Shown: positions 8,832 to 18,323, counted from the stretch's first letter. The stretch is 56,685 bases of DNA from CAZXFH01 sp964640055 (GCA_964640055.1 CAZXFH010000019.1:1-56685), one strand, 5' to 3'. Numbers and translations are program-made. Notes: generated from the sequence alone by a model not told the origin.

Positions 8832-10780
8832 AAATAGATAAACGAAAATACAAGAAAGAATTTCTGCTACATCTGCTCAAACAAATGCTGGCCATCCGGC
8901 GCTTCGAGGAACGTGCCGCACAGGCTTACGGTCTCAAAAAGATCGGTGGCTTTCTGCATCTCTATATCGGTCAGGAAGCCAGTGCCGTCGGCGCCGTGGC
9001 CAATTTCGATCTGGAATCGGATTATGTCTATACGGCCTATCGCGATCACGGCCACTCGATCTCCATGGGTTCCGATCCCAATGCCCTCATGGCCGAACTT
9101 TACGGCAAGGCCGGTGGTATTTCCCGGGGCAAAGGCGGTTCGATGCACTTTTTCGATGTTGAAAAACACATGATGGGTGGCAACGGTATTGTCGGTGCGC
9201 ATATTCCGCTGGCGGCCGGAACAGCCCTGAAAGTCCGTTATAAAAAGGAGAAGGGCGTCGTCTGTGGCGATACGCATTTCGATTACGATCAGTCTACCCT
9301 TTCCCCGGAAGCGAAAACACTGTTGGATAAGGATGTGCAGCGCCTGAAGGAAAATCCTCAGATAAACGTCCGCAAAGCGGGATATAAGCCCGTAAAAGAG
9401 ACCATTCATGTGACTGAAAATAACACTTTTTCCGAATATACACTCAGAGAAGTTGAACCAATGATGGTAACCCTAAAATCCACACCTAGTGGTGCAACGA
9501 TCTATATCGATGATGTGGTTGAAGGAAAGACGAATAAGCAATTATTTAAATTCCCTGGGGAATACAATCTGCGCTTAATAAAGAATAAATATGAAACAAT
9601 TGAAAAAACAATCGATGTAACTGAATCCGGCCGCAATATTTGGAACTTTGATCTGGCTAAAACCACCGCTATTCTGACTATTAAAACTATCCCTGAAGAT
9701 GCGGAAATATGGATCAATGGTGAATTAAAATCCTCAGAAGTACTCGAGTTGGCACCGGGTAAGTACCGGGTTGAAGTCAAAAAGGAGGGCTGGTATAGTG
9801 ATAGTCGGATTTTGCCATTAGAGAAGGGACAAAATAAAACAGAGACTTTCGATCTGCAACAAAAGACCGGAAACCTGCAGGTGGTGGTAGAGCCCATGGA
9901 AACGAAAGTAGTGATGAAAAGAGGCAATCAACAAATTGATAGTTGGACAGGTTCTAAACACAAGAAAGATGTTCAAGTTGGGCAATATACATTGAATTTT
10001 AATGCAAATGGCTATAAAAATCAGAAAAGATCTATAACGATTCTAGAAAATAAGATAACGGACCTTGAAGTAAAGATGGAGAGACAATCCACATCAGCAA
10101 CCCAACTTAAAACATCTTCAGAAAACACCCACTTTACCAGTTCAACCACTGGAACATTAACAGATATTGATGGCAATGTATATCAAACTGTAAAGATCGG
10201 AGATCAATGGTGGATGGCTGAGAATCTGAAAGTCACGCATTACCGTAACGGCGATGCAATTCCTAATGTAACCGATGGAGCCGAATGGTCTAATCTCACG
10301 ACCGGCGCTTACTGCGAATATGACAACAATTCCGACAATGTTGCTACCTATGGCAGGTTGTACAACTGGTATGTTGTAGATGACAGCCGCAATATCGCTC
10401 CTGAAGGCTGGCATGTGCCTAGCGATGCGGAGTGGAAGCAGTTGGAAATGTATTTAGGTATGAGTCAATCAGAGGCAGACGATACAGGCTGGCGGGGGAC
10501 CAATGAGGGGAGTCAGCTGGCTGGCCGGGCGGGCTTATGGGATGATGGCTTTTTGAAAAACAACGCAGCCTTTGGCACTTCCGGCTTAAATGCGCTGCCC
10601 GCAGGTCGTCGTGGCGAAAATGGTGATTTCGAATGTATATATGAAAACGCCTTCTTCTGGTCGTCCACGAACTGCAATAATGCTTCTATTCGCAGTTTCT
10701 TTAAATATAGCAGTTCAGGTTACTGGATCGATTGTTACTACAGGCAGGAGGGGTATTCGGTGCGATGCGTGAAAGATTAG
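8828..10780 (+). CDS. Chimeric reading frame: PdhA N-terminus / OmpA piece / PEGA repeats / FISUMP domain
   Basis: An open frame of 650 codons made of unrelated parts. Residues 1-145 are the N-terminus of pyruvate or 2-oxoacid dehydrogenase E1-alpha (RRFEERAAQAYGLKKIGGFLHLYIGQEA, RDHGHSISMG, SRGKGGSMHFF), cut before the thiamin-diphosphate GDG motif. Residues about 149-181 resemble the OmpA peptidoglycan-binding domain (FDYDQSTLSPEAKTLLDKD). From about 182 there are PEGA-type repeats (about 212-265, 281-340 and 350-418; SGATIYIDD, LAPGKYRVEVKKEGW). Residues 443-650 form a FISUMP domain (DIDGNVYQTVKIGDQWWMAENL ... GWHVPSDAEWKQLE ... SVRCVKD). The fusion points are near nt 9263 and 9371. The PEGA/FISUMP part would normally be exported, but here it has no signal peptide, so the product is probably non-functional. 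Either genomic rearrangement or misassembly could explain it. Confidence 0.8.
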   Translation: MKIDKRKYKKEFLLHLLKQMLAIRRFEERAAQAYGLKKIGGFLHLYIGQEASAVGAVANFDLESDYVYTAYRDHGHSISMGSDPNALMAELYGKAGGISRGKGGSMHFFDVEKHMMGGNGIVGAHIPLAAGTALKVRYKKEKGVVCGDTHFDYDQSTLSPEAKTLLDKDVQRLKENPQINVRKAGYKPVKETIHVTENNTFSEYTLREVEPMMVTLKSTPSGATIYIDDVVEGKTNKQLFKFPGEYNLRLIKNKYETIEKTIDVTESGRNIWNFDLAKTTAILTIKTIPEDAEIWINGELKSSEVLELAPGKYRVEVKKEGWYSDSRILPLEKGQNKTETFDLQQKTGNLQVVVEPMETKVVMKRGNQQIDSWTGSKHKKDVQVGQYTLNFNANGYKNQKRSITILENKITDLEVKMERQSTSATQLKTSSENTHFTSSTTGTLTDIDGNVYQTVKIGDQWWMAENLKVTHYRNGDAIPNVTDGAEWSNLTTGAYCEYDNNSDNVATYGRLYNWYVVDDSRNIAPEGWHVPSDAEWKQLEMYLGMSQSEADDTGWRGTNEGSQLAGRAGLWDDGFLKNNAAFGTSGLNALPAGRRGENGDFECIYENAFFWSSTNCNNASIRSFFKYSSSGYWIDCYYRQEGYSVRCVKD

Positions 10781-10834
10781 ACCCCGGTGAAATATTTGCT
10801 ACGCAAATTTTACAGGATTGACTATTTGAGGGGT

Positions 10835-10851
10835 CTGGGGCAGCGCCCCAG
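10835..10851 (+). terminator. GC-rich hairpin after the chimeric gene
   Basis: Perfect 7-bp stem CTGGGGC/GCCCCAG with a 3-nt loop, about 55 bp past the FISUMP stop. A short T-run (ATTTTT) follows some 10 nt later. It may act as a terminator, or it may be a boundary element of an inserted segment. Confidence 0.35.
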
Positions 10852-10997
10852 CGTAGATATTTTTAGTCACCTAATAATACCCAATGACAACTCAAAACCC
10901 CGATCCAAAATCAAATGTAATTCACCGGCCATGTTTACATAAATCCTCATGTACTAAGTATTAATCTGACCAACAGTGGAATTGAAACATATTATCC

Positions 10998-11327
10998 GTG
11001 GCAATCCCAATCCCGGCCGATAGAATCCCGGACTATGATGTTGCCAAAGCGCTAAACTATTCGGTCAGTTGGATCTCCCATTCGTTCAGCTTAGCCTGTA
11101 AACGGGCTGGGTTAAGCGGCAAAACAATCCACTGTCTCCGTCATACATTTGCTTTGAGAAAGCTGATGGAGTTGAATAATATCAGTCTTGTTAAAGAGCT
11201 TTTAGGACATAGCAGTGTCAAAGTCACTGAGATTTATACCCAATTTCCAACTGAATATTTGAATGAAATTTTTAAAGATAATCAGCTAAACCAAACCAAT
11301 AGAAACAGTAAACGCTCAGAGGCTTGA
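10998..11327 (+). pseudogene. Tyrosine recombinase/integrase, C-terminal fragment
   Basis: The 109-aa frame matches only the C-terminal half of a tyrosine recombinase: H-x-x-R in TIHCLRHTFA (His45, Arg48), LLGHSSV (His71) and the nucleophile Tyr80 in TEIYTQF. The N-terminal core-binding domain and the first catalytic Arg are missing, and an in-frame TGA lies just upstream of the GTG at 10998. It ends 136 bp from the 3' end of a tRNA-Phe gene, a classic integration position. I read it as the remnant of an integrated element. Confidence 0.82.
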
Positions 11328-11434
11328 TTGATGCAAAATTCCGTATCCCGTTTCGTATCCCGCTGCTGGTGTCAAAATATACCAAAATTTGGATATATTT
11401 ACAGTTATCGGTTCAGGGCCCTGCAAAGCAAAAT

Positions 11435-11453
11435 CCCGCCGGTTCTCGACGGG
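11435..11453 (-). terminator. Possible tRNA-Phe terminator hairpin
   Basis: On the minus strand, CCCGTCG-AGAAC-CGGCGGG forms a 7-bp stem (one G-U pair) beginning about 10 nt past the tRNA 3' end. It is followed by ATTTTGCTTTG, a weak U-rich tail. Confidence 0.45.
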
Positions 11454-11463
11454 AAAGGGGGTG

Positions 11464-11536
11464 TGGCTCGGGCCGGAATCGAACCAGCGACACAGGGATT
11501 TTCAGTCCCCTGCTCTACCGACTGAGCTACCGAGCC
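11464..11536 (-). tRNA. tRNA-Phe (anticodon GAA)
   Basis: A complete 73-nt cloverleaf on the minus strand. The acceptor stem is GGCTCGG/CCGAGCC with discriminator A. The D arm is GCTCAGTCGGTAGAGC. The anticodon loop CTGAAAA carries GAA. The T arm is GCTGG-TTCGATT-CCGGC. The bases after the discriminator read CAC, so CCA is not encoded and must be added by the CCA-adding enzyme at 23.4-24.8 kb. Its 3' end faces the integrase fragment. Confidence 0.96.
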
Positions 11537-11632
11537 CCCGAAAAAGCGTTCCAAATTTATAACATTAATCCCAAAACCGAAATAGTTTTTTCCGGCTTGG
11601 AGCTCCCTGGAAAATAAACTATATTAACAGGG

Positions 11633-12733
11633 ATGAATGCCGGAGATTTCAGACAACAGTTAAAGACTTATTTCAGTGGTCCGCAAACCAGGCGTAAAAA
11701 GCCGCCTTTAACCGAATTTCTGGCAGACTGGTTACACACCTTCGACGCCCGAATCACCACCCATACCTTTTCGCCCCCGGCTCCGGAAGCAATTATCGTG
11801 GCCCTCTGCGTCATACTATCGGTAAGTGGCACAGTTTTAACTTTATTTCAACTACCTTTTATCGGGGCAGCGGTGGCTTTACTGGGATTCTGGGCTTTTT
11901 TTCGCCATTTCATGGGGATGGGCACCCCTTTGAAGTGGTTACTGCCCCATAAATCTGCCGTTAATACCGTCGGACATATCCCCCCTGAAAAAGCCATCAG
12001 TGAAGGCCATGTGGTACTGCTCGCTAATCCGGCCCGGCGGGACTATTGCAACTTGCCTCAGGTGACCCAGCAAAGATTACGTGGTTATTTTCTTTTTTTT
12101 ACGACTGTACTGGCGTTAATGATTCCCTGGACCTATCTGGGTGAATACTGGGGACGGCTGAATGGATATCAAAATATAAGTGTCATTTTAATTCTGGTAC
12201 AGATCCTCAATCTGATGCTTTATTTTTTTTATTTCAAACCCCTCCGCAGTCAGCCCGGTGACGGGACGAATTTAATGGCCATGGAGGCCTTAATGAGTCG
12301 TGTAACACTGGATCCAGAGCGCAATTATGATGTTTACGTGCTTTGTGGTGATGAGCATTCTACCGGAATTGGGAGCGCCCGATCTTTTTTAAAGCACTAT
12401 ACAGGCGTGCTGGATCCGGATAATACGCTAGTGATCAATTTTGACTTGCAGCGTCAGGGTCAGCCGGCCTATCTCGTGGACGAGGGAATGTTGGTCCACT
12501 GGCGTATAGACGAGGCCTTACGCAACAAGTGCGCTACTTTAGCGGGGGATGCTCGTTTCACCAGCCTTAAAGCCAAGTCAAATAAGCTCTTTCTGACCGC
12601 GTCACTGCCGTTTGTACAAAAAAATTATCTATGTACCGCTCTGGTGAGTCGGGTAGAGCAGAACCCAAAGCAGGATCAGGATCAGCAGAGTGCCGGCTTT
12701 GCGGCTGAACTTATCAGAGATTATTTTAGATAA
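11633..12733 (+). CDS. Membrane protein with degenerate M28-peptidase-like domain
   Basis: Protein of 366 aa with about four hydrophobic segments (roughly residues 52-70, 74-90, 151-168 and 183-200). Between and after these it resembles an M28 aminopeptidase fold. HVVLLANPARRD (126-137) sits where VVLxAHYDS is expected, GTNLMAMEAL (211-220) where DNASGVAALLE is expected, and GDEHSTGIGSARSFL (239-253) matches GEExGLxGSxxF. The first zinc-binding His is Asn and the bridging Asp is lost, so catalysis is doubtful. This assignment is by pattern only. It lies 37 bp before a penicillin-acylase-like gene, probably in the same operon. Confidence 0.6.
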   Translation: MNAGDFRQQLKTYFSGPQTRRKKPPLTEFLADWLHTFDARITTHTFSPPAPEAIIVALCVILSVSGTVLTLFQLPFIGAAVALLGFWAFFRHFMGMGTPLKWLLPHKSAVNTVGHIPPEKAISEGHVVLLANPARRDYCNLPQVTQQRLRGYFLFFTTVLALMIPWTYLGEYWGRLNGYQNISVILILVQILNLMLYFFYFKPLRSQPGDGTNLMAMEALMSRVTLDPERNYDVYVLCGDEHSTGIGSARSFLKHYTGVLDPDNTLVINFDLQRQGQPAYLVDEGMLVHWRIDEALRNKCATLAGDARFTSLKAKSNKLFLTASLPFVQKNYLCTALVSRVEQNPKQDQDQQSAGFAAELIRDYFR

Positions 12734-12770
12734 ACCCCTTGGAATTTTTGGAGATAACTGAGTAGACAGG

Positions 12771-15086
12771 ATGCGCCGTTCAACAGCCTATATTTTTAGC
12801 GGAATCATATTTTTGATGCTTGTGTTGGTTCTGACCGGATGGCTCTATTTTTATACCGGCAGTGCTCCGCCCCTGGACCAGTTGCGGTTGCCGGGGCTTA
12901 CTTCCCGAGTAGAGATTATCAGTGACCGTCAGGGGAATCAGCATATTTATGCGCAAAACCAGCCGGATTTGTTTTTCGGACTGGGCTATCTGCAGGCGTC
13001 ACAATGTTTATATATCATGGATCTTGGCTTAAGAATCGCACGGGGTGAGTTGGCCGCTGTTCAGGGGCGCGATTACCTTGCCTGTGATCGTATGTCCCGG
13101 CTGCTGAACTTTAAAGCACTGGGATATCAAGCCTATCAGGAAATGGATAGCATCACAACCGCTATTTTGCAGGCTTATGCGCAAGGGATAAACCAGTATA
13201 TCGATCAGCATCCCTATGATTTACCCCTGCGGTTCAAGCGGCAAGGCTACCGGCCTTTGCACTGGCAGGGCAGGGATTGTCTAACCTATCTGCGCTGCTG
13301 GCAGTGGCTCAATACTGAGAGCTGGAATCAGAAGATATTACTTTATAAACTTTTGGAAATATATGATCGTCAGAAGATATCCGATGGCTTAACCGACAGA
13401 CTGCTAACCGAATTGCCGACTGACATTGCCTATGATTATCAGGCGGGACTATTTAAACTCCTGACCAATTTCTGGCGTGGTAACAAACAATTACAGTCTC
13501 TCTTCCCCTATAGCCAAATGTTTTCCCAGACGGTGTTTATGACCCGTGATGCCACTGGTGCGGTGATTAATACCACCTATCCCACTTTAGCCGGAACCGA
13601 GGCTGATTTTCTGAATGTTGAGCTCTGTGCGCCGCACTACCAAGCCACCGGCACAACCCTGCCCGGTCTTCCGGTCGTACTGACCGGATATAATGCCCGC
13701 ATAGCGTGGACGCTGACCCGGAATGCGGTTGACGATGTCAATTTTTCTACCCATGCGCTGATATGTGATGTTGACAGCTGCTATTTGGCTCAAGCTCTGA
13801 GCCCCCTTTATCTACGGCAGGAGATGCTTACCATTAAAGGTGCCGCCGATACCACGTTTACTTTTTACCAAACCGCACAGGGCGTGCTGATTGATTTGCA
13901 CACCATTTCCAGGCGTGACACTCAACAGGTCGTTGCTGTCCAGTGGGCAGGCTCTAGTTATAAGGGTTTTTTTGAAACGATGCTCGCTTTAGGCCAGGTC
14001 GGGGATCGGGAGGAATTCACGTCTGTAACCCGCCGGCTGCAGGTTCCCGGAATCCGGTTGGCCTATATCGATCAGCATGGTCAGCTGGGAAACGTGAAGG
14101 TAAACTGGAATACAGAGACAGCAAATTATTTCGCCTATCCGCTGATCACTTCCGAACGAAGCATTGATCACCAGCCGGCTGTTTGGACAACAGAGCCCGA
14201 CTATTCCTTTAACCCGCCGCAAAACCGCTTTCTATATGGCAACTGTCATTTTCCGGGTCTTGATAATGAAACTGGTTCGGCCGATATATTGGATTCTCTA
14301 TGCCGCGAAGAACTTGGCGTGAACAAAGTCTTTTACAGACTGCAACAGCGTGAATTCAGGGAGTATGCCAAGGCGATTTGTGTGCCCTTTTTTAAACTGA
14401 TAAAAGCAGATGAATTGGATACATTTTTAGGTCAGGATGCCTACCACTTGTTAGCGCAATGGGATTTTGATTTCAGTGCCGATAGTCGCGGGCTTACCCT
14501 TTATGCTCATTTTGTAGCCGCCCTTCTCTCAATTATATATGAGGATGAGATGCAATTAGCAGACCCGGCACTCTGGGCGCAATTTATGGAAGTTGAGCCG
14601 GTCGCCCTGCAGTCCCTCTTGATGGTTATACAGGCCGGGGAATCCAGCTGGTTTGATAATGTGCGCACTCCGCAAAAAACCGAACATATAAAATCCGTTT
14701 ATCGGCGTGCCTTTGAGTTAAGCCGGACCTTTCTGGTTCAGCACTATGGCACGAACACCGAGGACTGGCGATGGCACCAGATCGTTAACCGTTCAATTCC
14801 CCTGATATCGGATTATAAAAAAATTATATCAGACTCACCTGATCTTCTGAACCATGAAAAGGAACAAACCCTGAGCTCACAGGCGATCCGTTTGCTGGAA
14901 ACCTGTTTTAGGACCACGGATTCCATTATCAGTATCAATCTTCAACATCCCCGGAGGCTATCAGTAGGAGAGAGCTGGCCCGTGGGAGCGGTCGATACCG
15001 GGAGGCCCAATCTCCGCCACGAGCTGTTTTCTAAGGGGGTCTATCTCATGCCACAGGCAAAGCAGGCGCAATGGTTATTACCATAA
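12771..15086 (+). CDS. Penicillin acylase family (Ntn hydrolase) protein
   Basis: Protein of 771 aa with an N-terminal membrane anchor or signal (about residues 8-28). The family pattern follows: VEIISDRQGNQHIYAQN, then DLFFGLGYLQASQCLYIMDLGLRIARGELAAVQG. The usual SNNWV nucleophile region corresponds to Ser252 in MFSQTVFMT, where Ser would become the N-terminal residue of the beta chain after self-cleavage. TTLPGLPVVLTGYNARIAWTLT matches the conserved GxPxxxxGhNxxiAW block. The canonical Asn after the Ser is Gln, so activity is plausible but unproven. It probably acts in the periplasm on amide substrates such as acyl-homoserine lactones or lipopeptides. It is coupled with the preceding M28-like gene. 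Confidence 0.8.
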   Translation: MRRSTAYIFSGIIFLMLVLVLTGWLYFYTGSAPPLDQLRLPGLTSRVEIISDRQGNQHIYAQNQPDLFFGLGYLQASQCLYIMDLGLRIARGELAAVQGRDYLACDRMSRLLNFKALGYQAYQEMDSITTAILQAYAQGINQYIDQHPYDLPLRFKRQGYRPLHWQGRDCLTYLRCWQWLNTESWNQKILLYKLLEIYDRQKISDGLTDRLLTELPTDIAYDYQAGLFKLLTNFWRGNKQLQSLFPYSQMFSQTVFMTRDATGAVINTTYPTLAGTEADFLNVELCAPHYQATGTTLPGLPVVLTGYNARIAWTLTRNAVDDVNFSTHALICDVDSCYLAQALSPLYLRQEMLTIKGAADTTFTFYQTAQGVLIDLHTISRRDTQQVVAVQWAGSSYKGFFETMLALGQVGDREEFTSVTRRLQVPGIRLAYIDQHGQLGNVKVNWNTETANYFAYPLITSERSIDHQPAVWTTEPDYSFNPPQNRFLYGNCHFPGLDNETGSADILDSLCREELGVNKVFYRLQQREFREYAKAICVPFFKLIKADELDTFLGQDAYHLLAQWDFDFSADSRGLTLYAHFVAALLSIIYEDEMQLADPALWAQFMEVEPVALQSLLMVIQAGESSWFDNVRTPQKTEHIKSVYRRAFELSRTFLVQHYGTNTEDWRWHQIVNRSIPLISDYKKIISDSPDLLNHEKEQTLSSQAIRLLETCFRTTDSIISINLQHPRRLSVGESWPVGAVDTGRPNLRHELFSKGVYLMPQAKQAQWLLP

Positions 15087-15159
15087 AAGGATACTTGTTC
15101 TAATAATTTAATGATTAGTGTGGTTTGAACATGAGCGCGGGGCCGCGACCGTTGAGCGG

Positions 15160-16386
15160 TTATTCATATCGTAGGGCGACAATGGGATCCAGCCGGGCGG
15201 CTTTCATGGCCGGATAGACACCGAATACCAATCCGATAAAGACCGAAAAGCCCAGACCTAAAAATATAGACCAAAGCGGTATGGTCGGAGGGAGATTAAG
15301 GGCGCTGCCAATTGAAATACCCACCAGCACGCCTAACAGCACGCCGATCAACCCGCCGACGATGCAAATGCCGACCGCTTCAGTCATGAACTGATTAAGG
15401 ATGTGATGTTTTTTAGCCCCGATGGCTTTGCGAATGCCAATTTCGCGGGTGCGCTCAGTGACTGAGACCAACATAATATTCATAATACCGATTCCACCGA
15501 CTAATAAAGAAATACTGCAAATCACTACAGCGGCAATGAATACAAAACCGGTCAGATTCGTCAGGGTATCCATGATTGAATCCTGAGAAATGACTTCAAA
15601 GTCACTCTCATTTCCCGCTGGTACCTTGCGTACCATTCTCAGAATGCTTTCCACTTCATCCATAGCCGCCGGCATCAATTGTGCGTTTTTAGCCAATACC
15701 CCGATATTGACCGTGCGATGGGCCCCAAAAATTTTCAAAAAAGTGGTATAGGGGATCGCGGCCACATTATCGCGGCTATTGCCCAGTAATTGCCCCTGTT
15801 CTTCCAGAACCCCGACTACCCGAAAGCGGCGGTTGCCGATCTTTATTTCTTGACCGACCGCATAGCTAAAAGGAAATAAGCGCTCCACGATATCATGTCC
15901 AATTACGATCACATTGCGCCGGTGATGGACATCATTTTCTGTAAACATACGTCCTTCGCGAACCAGGCGTCCGTTTACATAGGCCCAGTAGGAATCGCCG
16001 CCGTAGAGGGAAATATTGGGATTGGTATGTTTATCGGCATAGCGGGCTTGTTTGCCCCAAATGGAAATTTCCGGTGAAACTTTATCGACTGCCTCGTGGG
16101 CAAAGCGGGCCAGCCGTTCGGCTTGTTCAAAAGTTATATCCGCCCGGTTGCGGTATTTTTTATCCAGACGACCCATTTGAACAGCTGGATATTTTTGCAC
16201 CCAAAAGGTATTACCGCCTACGGCTGACAGGCTTTCACGCATATGCCTTTCCAAAGCATTAATGATCGACATCATACCGATCACGGACATAACTCCGATC
16301 ACAATGCCCAGAGCAGTTAAAAAAGTACGTAATTTATTGTTTTTAACGGTCTGAAAGGCAAGACGCAGGCCTTCTTCGAAATTCAT
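15160..16386 (-). CDS. MacB-like ABC transporter permease
   Basis: FtsX/MacB-type permease of 408 aa. It has an N-terminal transmembrane helix (FLTALGIVIGVMSVIGMMSI), a large periplasmic domain (about residues 40-280), and three C-terminal helices around SVTERTREIGIRKAIGAKK, the coupling-helix motif of the family. It is the last gene of an eight-gene efflux operon and follows its 409-aa paralogue by 6 nt. The two permeases probably form a heterodimer. The system should span the inner membrane and hand substrate to the HlyD/TolC proteins encoded upstream. Substrate unknown. Confidence 0.92.
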   Translation of the reverse strand: MNFEEGLRLAFQTVKNNKLRTFLTALGIVIGVMSVIGMMSIINALERHMRESLSAVGGNTFWVQKYPAVQMGRLDKKYRNRADITFEQAERLARFAHEAVDKVSPEISIWGKQARYADKHTNPNISLYGGDSYWAYVNGRLVREGRMFTENDVHHRRNVIVIGHDIVERLFPFSYAVGQEIKIGNRRFRVVGVLEEQGQLLGNSRDNVAAIPYTTFLKIFGAHRTVNIGVLAKNAQLMPAAMDEVESILRMVRKVPAGNESDFEVISQDSIMDTLTNLTGFVFIAAVVICSISLLVGGIGIMNIMLVSVTERTREIGIRKAIGAKKHHILNQFMTEAVGICIVGGLIGVLLGVLVGISIGSALNLPPTIPLWSIFLGLGFSVFIGLVFGVYPAMKAARLDPIVALRYE

Positions 16387-16392
16387 GATTTT

Positions 16393-17622
16393 TTACTCAT
16401 AATGCAGACATTCAATGGGATCTAGTTTAGCCGCCTGATGGGCTGGATAAAGTCCGAAGAAAATACCGACCAGAGCGGAAAACCCTAAACCTAAAAAGAT
16501 TGACCAGATCGGAACAGTGGCCGGAAATGGGGTGGCTTTATCAATAGCCAGCGATACGGCATAGCTGAGTAAGATGGCGATCAGACCGCCCACTGCACAG
16601 ATGAGCACCGATTCCACAATGAATTGCAGGGAGACCATCCCTTTGGTAGCTCCCAGCGCCTTGCGGATACCGATTTCACGCTTACGTTCAGCCACGGAAA
16701 CCAGCATGATATTCATAATACCAATCCCGCCTACCAGGAGCGAGAGGGCGCCAATCCCAATGGCGGCCGTATAAAGGCCGCGGGTGAGTTGGTTATAGGT
16801 ATTGGTTAATACTTCCTGCTGATTAATGGAAAAATCATCTTCCTCTTTGGGACGTAAGCCACGCTTAAGACGCATTAGAAAAGTCAGCTCCTGTTTGACG
16901 GCCTCAATTTGGGCGGCATCCGCCACTTTAATATCGATGCTTACACTGCGATGAAAGCCGAAATTCTTGAATAGTGAGCCGATCGGTATATAAACAAAGG
17001 AGTCCAGGTTGAAGCCTAACAGGCTGCCCCGCTTTTCGATTACTCCAATGACCGTATAGGCGACACCACCGATCCAGATTCGTTTCCCTAGCGGGTTGCG
17101 GTGGCGAAATAATTTATCCTGGATTTCATATCCGATGACTGCCTGATTTTTACGGCGCCGGATCTCCAGGGGGGTAAAATAACGGCCTTTACTGATTACC
17201 AGATTATCTATTTTCTCAGTTTCACCAGTCACCCCGTTGATACGTATATCAGTGAGTGAATTGTCGCGGTATTTTATTTCACGGGATGTTCCTGAGGAAG
17301 GGGAAACCAGGGCATCGGCTTGCAGACGTTCGCGGATATATTGCGCCTCTTCCATAGTAACATCAGGCCGATTGCGATACTTAAACCAATCTTCACCGCC
17401 CATCCAGGGATATTTCTGGATATAGAGGGTGTTACTGCCCAGACTAGAGATCTGACTGGCGAATCCTTCGTTCAGACCGGCAATAATGGCGGAAACAGAG
17501 GTTACGGTCAGCACACCAATGATAATTCCCAAAGTAGTCAGAATAGCACGCAGTTTATTCAAGCGGAGCGCTCGCAGAGCAATATAGATGCTCTCTTTGA
17601 GTTTAATAAATAATGTGATCAA
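16393..17622 (-). CDS. MacB-like ABC transporter permease
   Basis: Permease of 409 aa, paralogous to the next gene downstream, with the same layout: N-terminal helix (AILTTLGIIIGVLTVTSVSAI), a periplasmic MacB-type domain, and C-terminal helices with SVAERKREIGIRKALGATKG. Its start overlaps the stop of the ATPase gene by 4 nt, so they are translationally coupled. It carries no fused ATPase, unlike true MacB; the ATPase is separate. Confidence 0.92.
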   Translation of the reverse strand: MITLFIKLKESIYIALRALRLNKLRAILTTLGIIIGVLTVTSVSAIIAGLNEGFASQISSLGSNTLYIQKYPWMGGEDWFKYRNRPDVTMEEAQYIRERLQADALVSPSSGTSREIKYRDNSLTDIRINGVTGETEKIDNLVISKGRYFTPLEIRRRKNQAVIGYEIQDKLFRHRNPLGKRIWIGGVAYTVIGVIEKRGSLLGFNLDSFVYIPIGSLFKNFGFHRSVSIDIKVADAAQIEAVKQELTFLMRLKRGLRPKEEDDFSINQQEVLTNTYNQLTRGLYTAAIGIGALSLLVGGIGIMNIMLVSVAERKREIGIRKALGATKGMVSLQFIVESVLICAVGGLIAILLSYAVSLAIDKATPFPATVPIWSIFLGLGFSALVGIFFGLYPAHQAAKLDPIECLHYE

Positions 17623-18323
17623 TTTAGCTCCGGCCTGAACCCATTATTTCGGTCTTCGGCAATATTACCATCCAGGAGATGAATAATACGGCGGGCATGT
17701 TTGGCAATATGATTTTCGTGAGTGACGACAATAATGGTGTTGCCATCTTGGTTAAGACGGTCGAAGATCTCCATGATTTCTATTCCGGTCTTGGAGTCCA
17801 GATTGCCCGTGGGCTCGTCGGCCAGGATCAGGGAAGGGTTGTTAACCAAAGCACGGGCAATTGCCACCCGCTGTCGTTGACCACCGGACAGTTCATTCGG
17901 CCGGTGATTTTTCCGGTGGGCCAGACCGACATTTTGAAGGGCTTGCTCGGCCCGTTCCCGCCGCTCAGCAACCGATATTCCGCTATAGATAAGAGGTAGT
18001 TCTACGTTGTGCAGGGCGGTGGCACGGGGCAGCAGGTTAAAAGTTTGAAAAACAAAGCCGATTTTCCGGTTACGAATACTGGCAAGCCGATTGTCATCCA
18101 TTTCATGGACCGGTTCGTTTTCCAGCAGATAGTGGCCGTTGCTGGGCGTATCCAGACAACCGATAATATTCATCAAAGTTGATTTTCCCGAACCGGAAGG
18201 ACCCATGATAGAGAGATATTCACGAGGGGCAATATTCAGATTAACCCCCTGGAGAGCATTGACGTCAACAGTGCCCACGTGATAGGTTTTTTCTATCTCT
18301 TTTAATTCAATCAGATGTTCCAT
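17619..18323 (-). CDS. ABC transporter ATP-binding protein (MacB/LolD type)
   Basis: ATPase of 234 aa with Walker A GPSGSGKSTLMNIIG, Q-loop FVFQTFNLLPRATALHNVELP, signature LSGGQRQRVAIARAL, Walker B LILADEPTGNLDSKTG and switch His in VVTHENHIA. It energises the two downstream permeases. It overlaps the upstream small envelope gene by 1 nt and the downstream permease by 4 nt. Confidence 0.95.
   Translation of the reverse strand: MEHLIELKEIEKTYHVGTVDVNALQGVNLNIAPREYLSIMGPSGSGKSTLMNIIGCLDTPSNGHYLLENEPVHEMDDNRLASIRNRKIGFVFQTFNLLPRATALHNVELPLIYSGISVAERRERAEQALQNVGLAHRKNHRPNELSGGQRQRVAIARALVNNPSLILADEPTGNLDSKTGIEIMEIFDRLNQDGNTIIVVTHENHIAKHARRIIHLLDGNIAEDRNNGFRPELN

Noticed and set aside
11324..11617. 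Open frames reading through the tRNA-Phe region
   Set aside because: The peptide (GIEPATQGF-like or RNRTSDTGIF-like) is the well-known false translation of a tRNA antisense strand.
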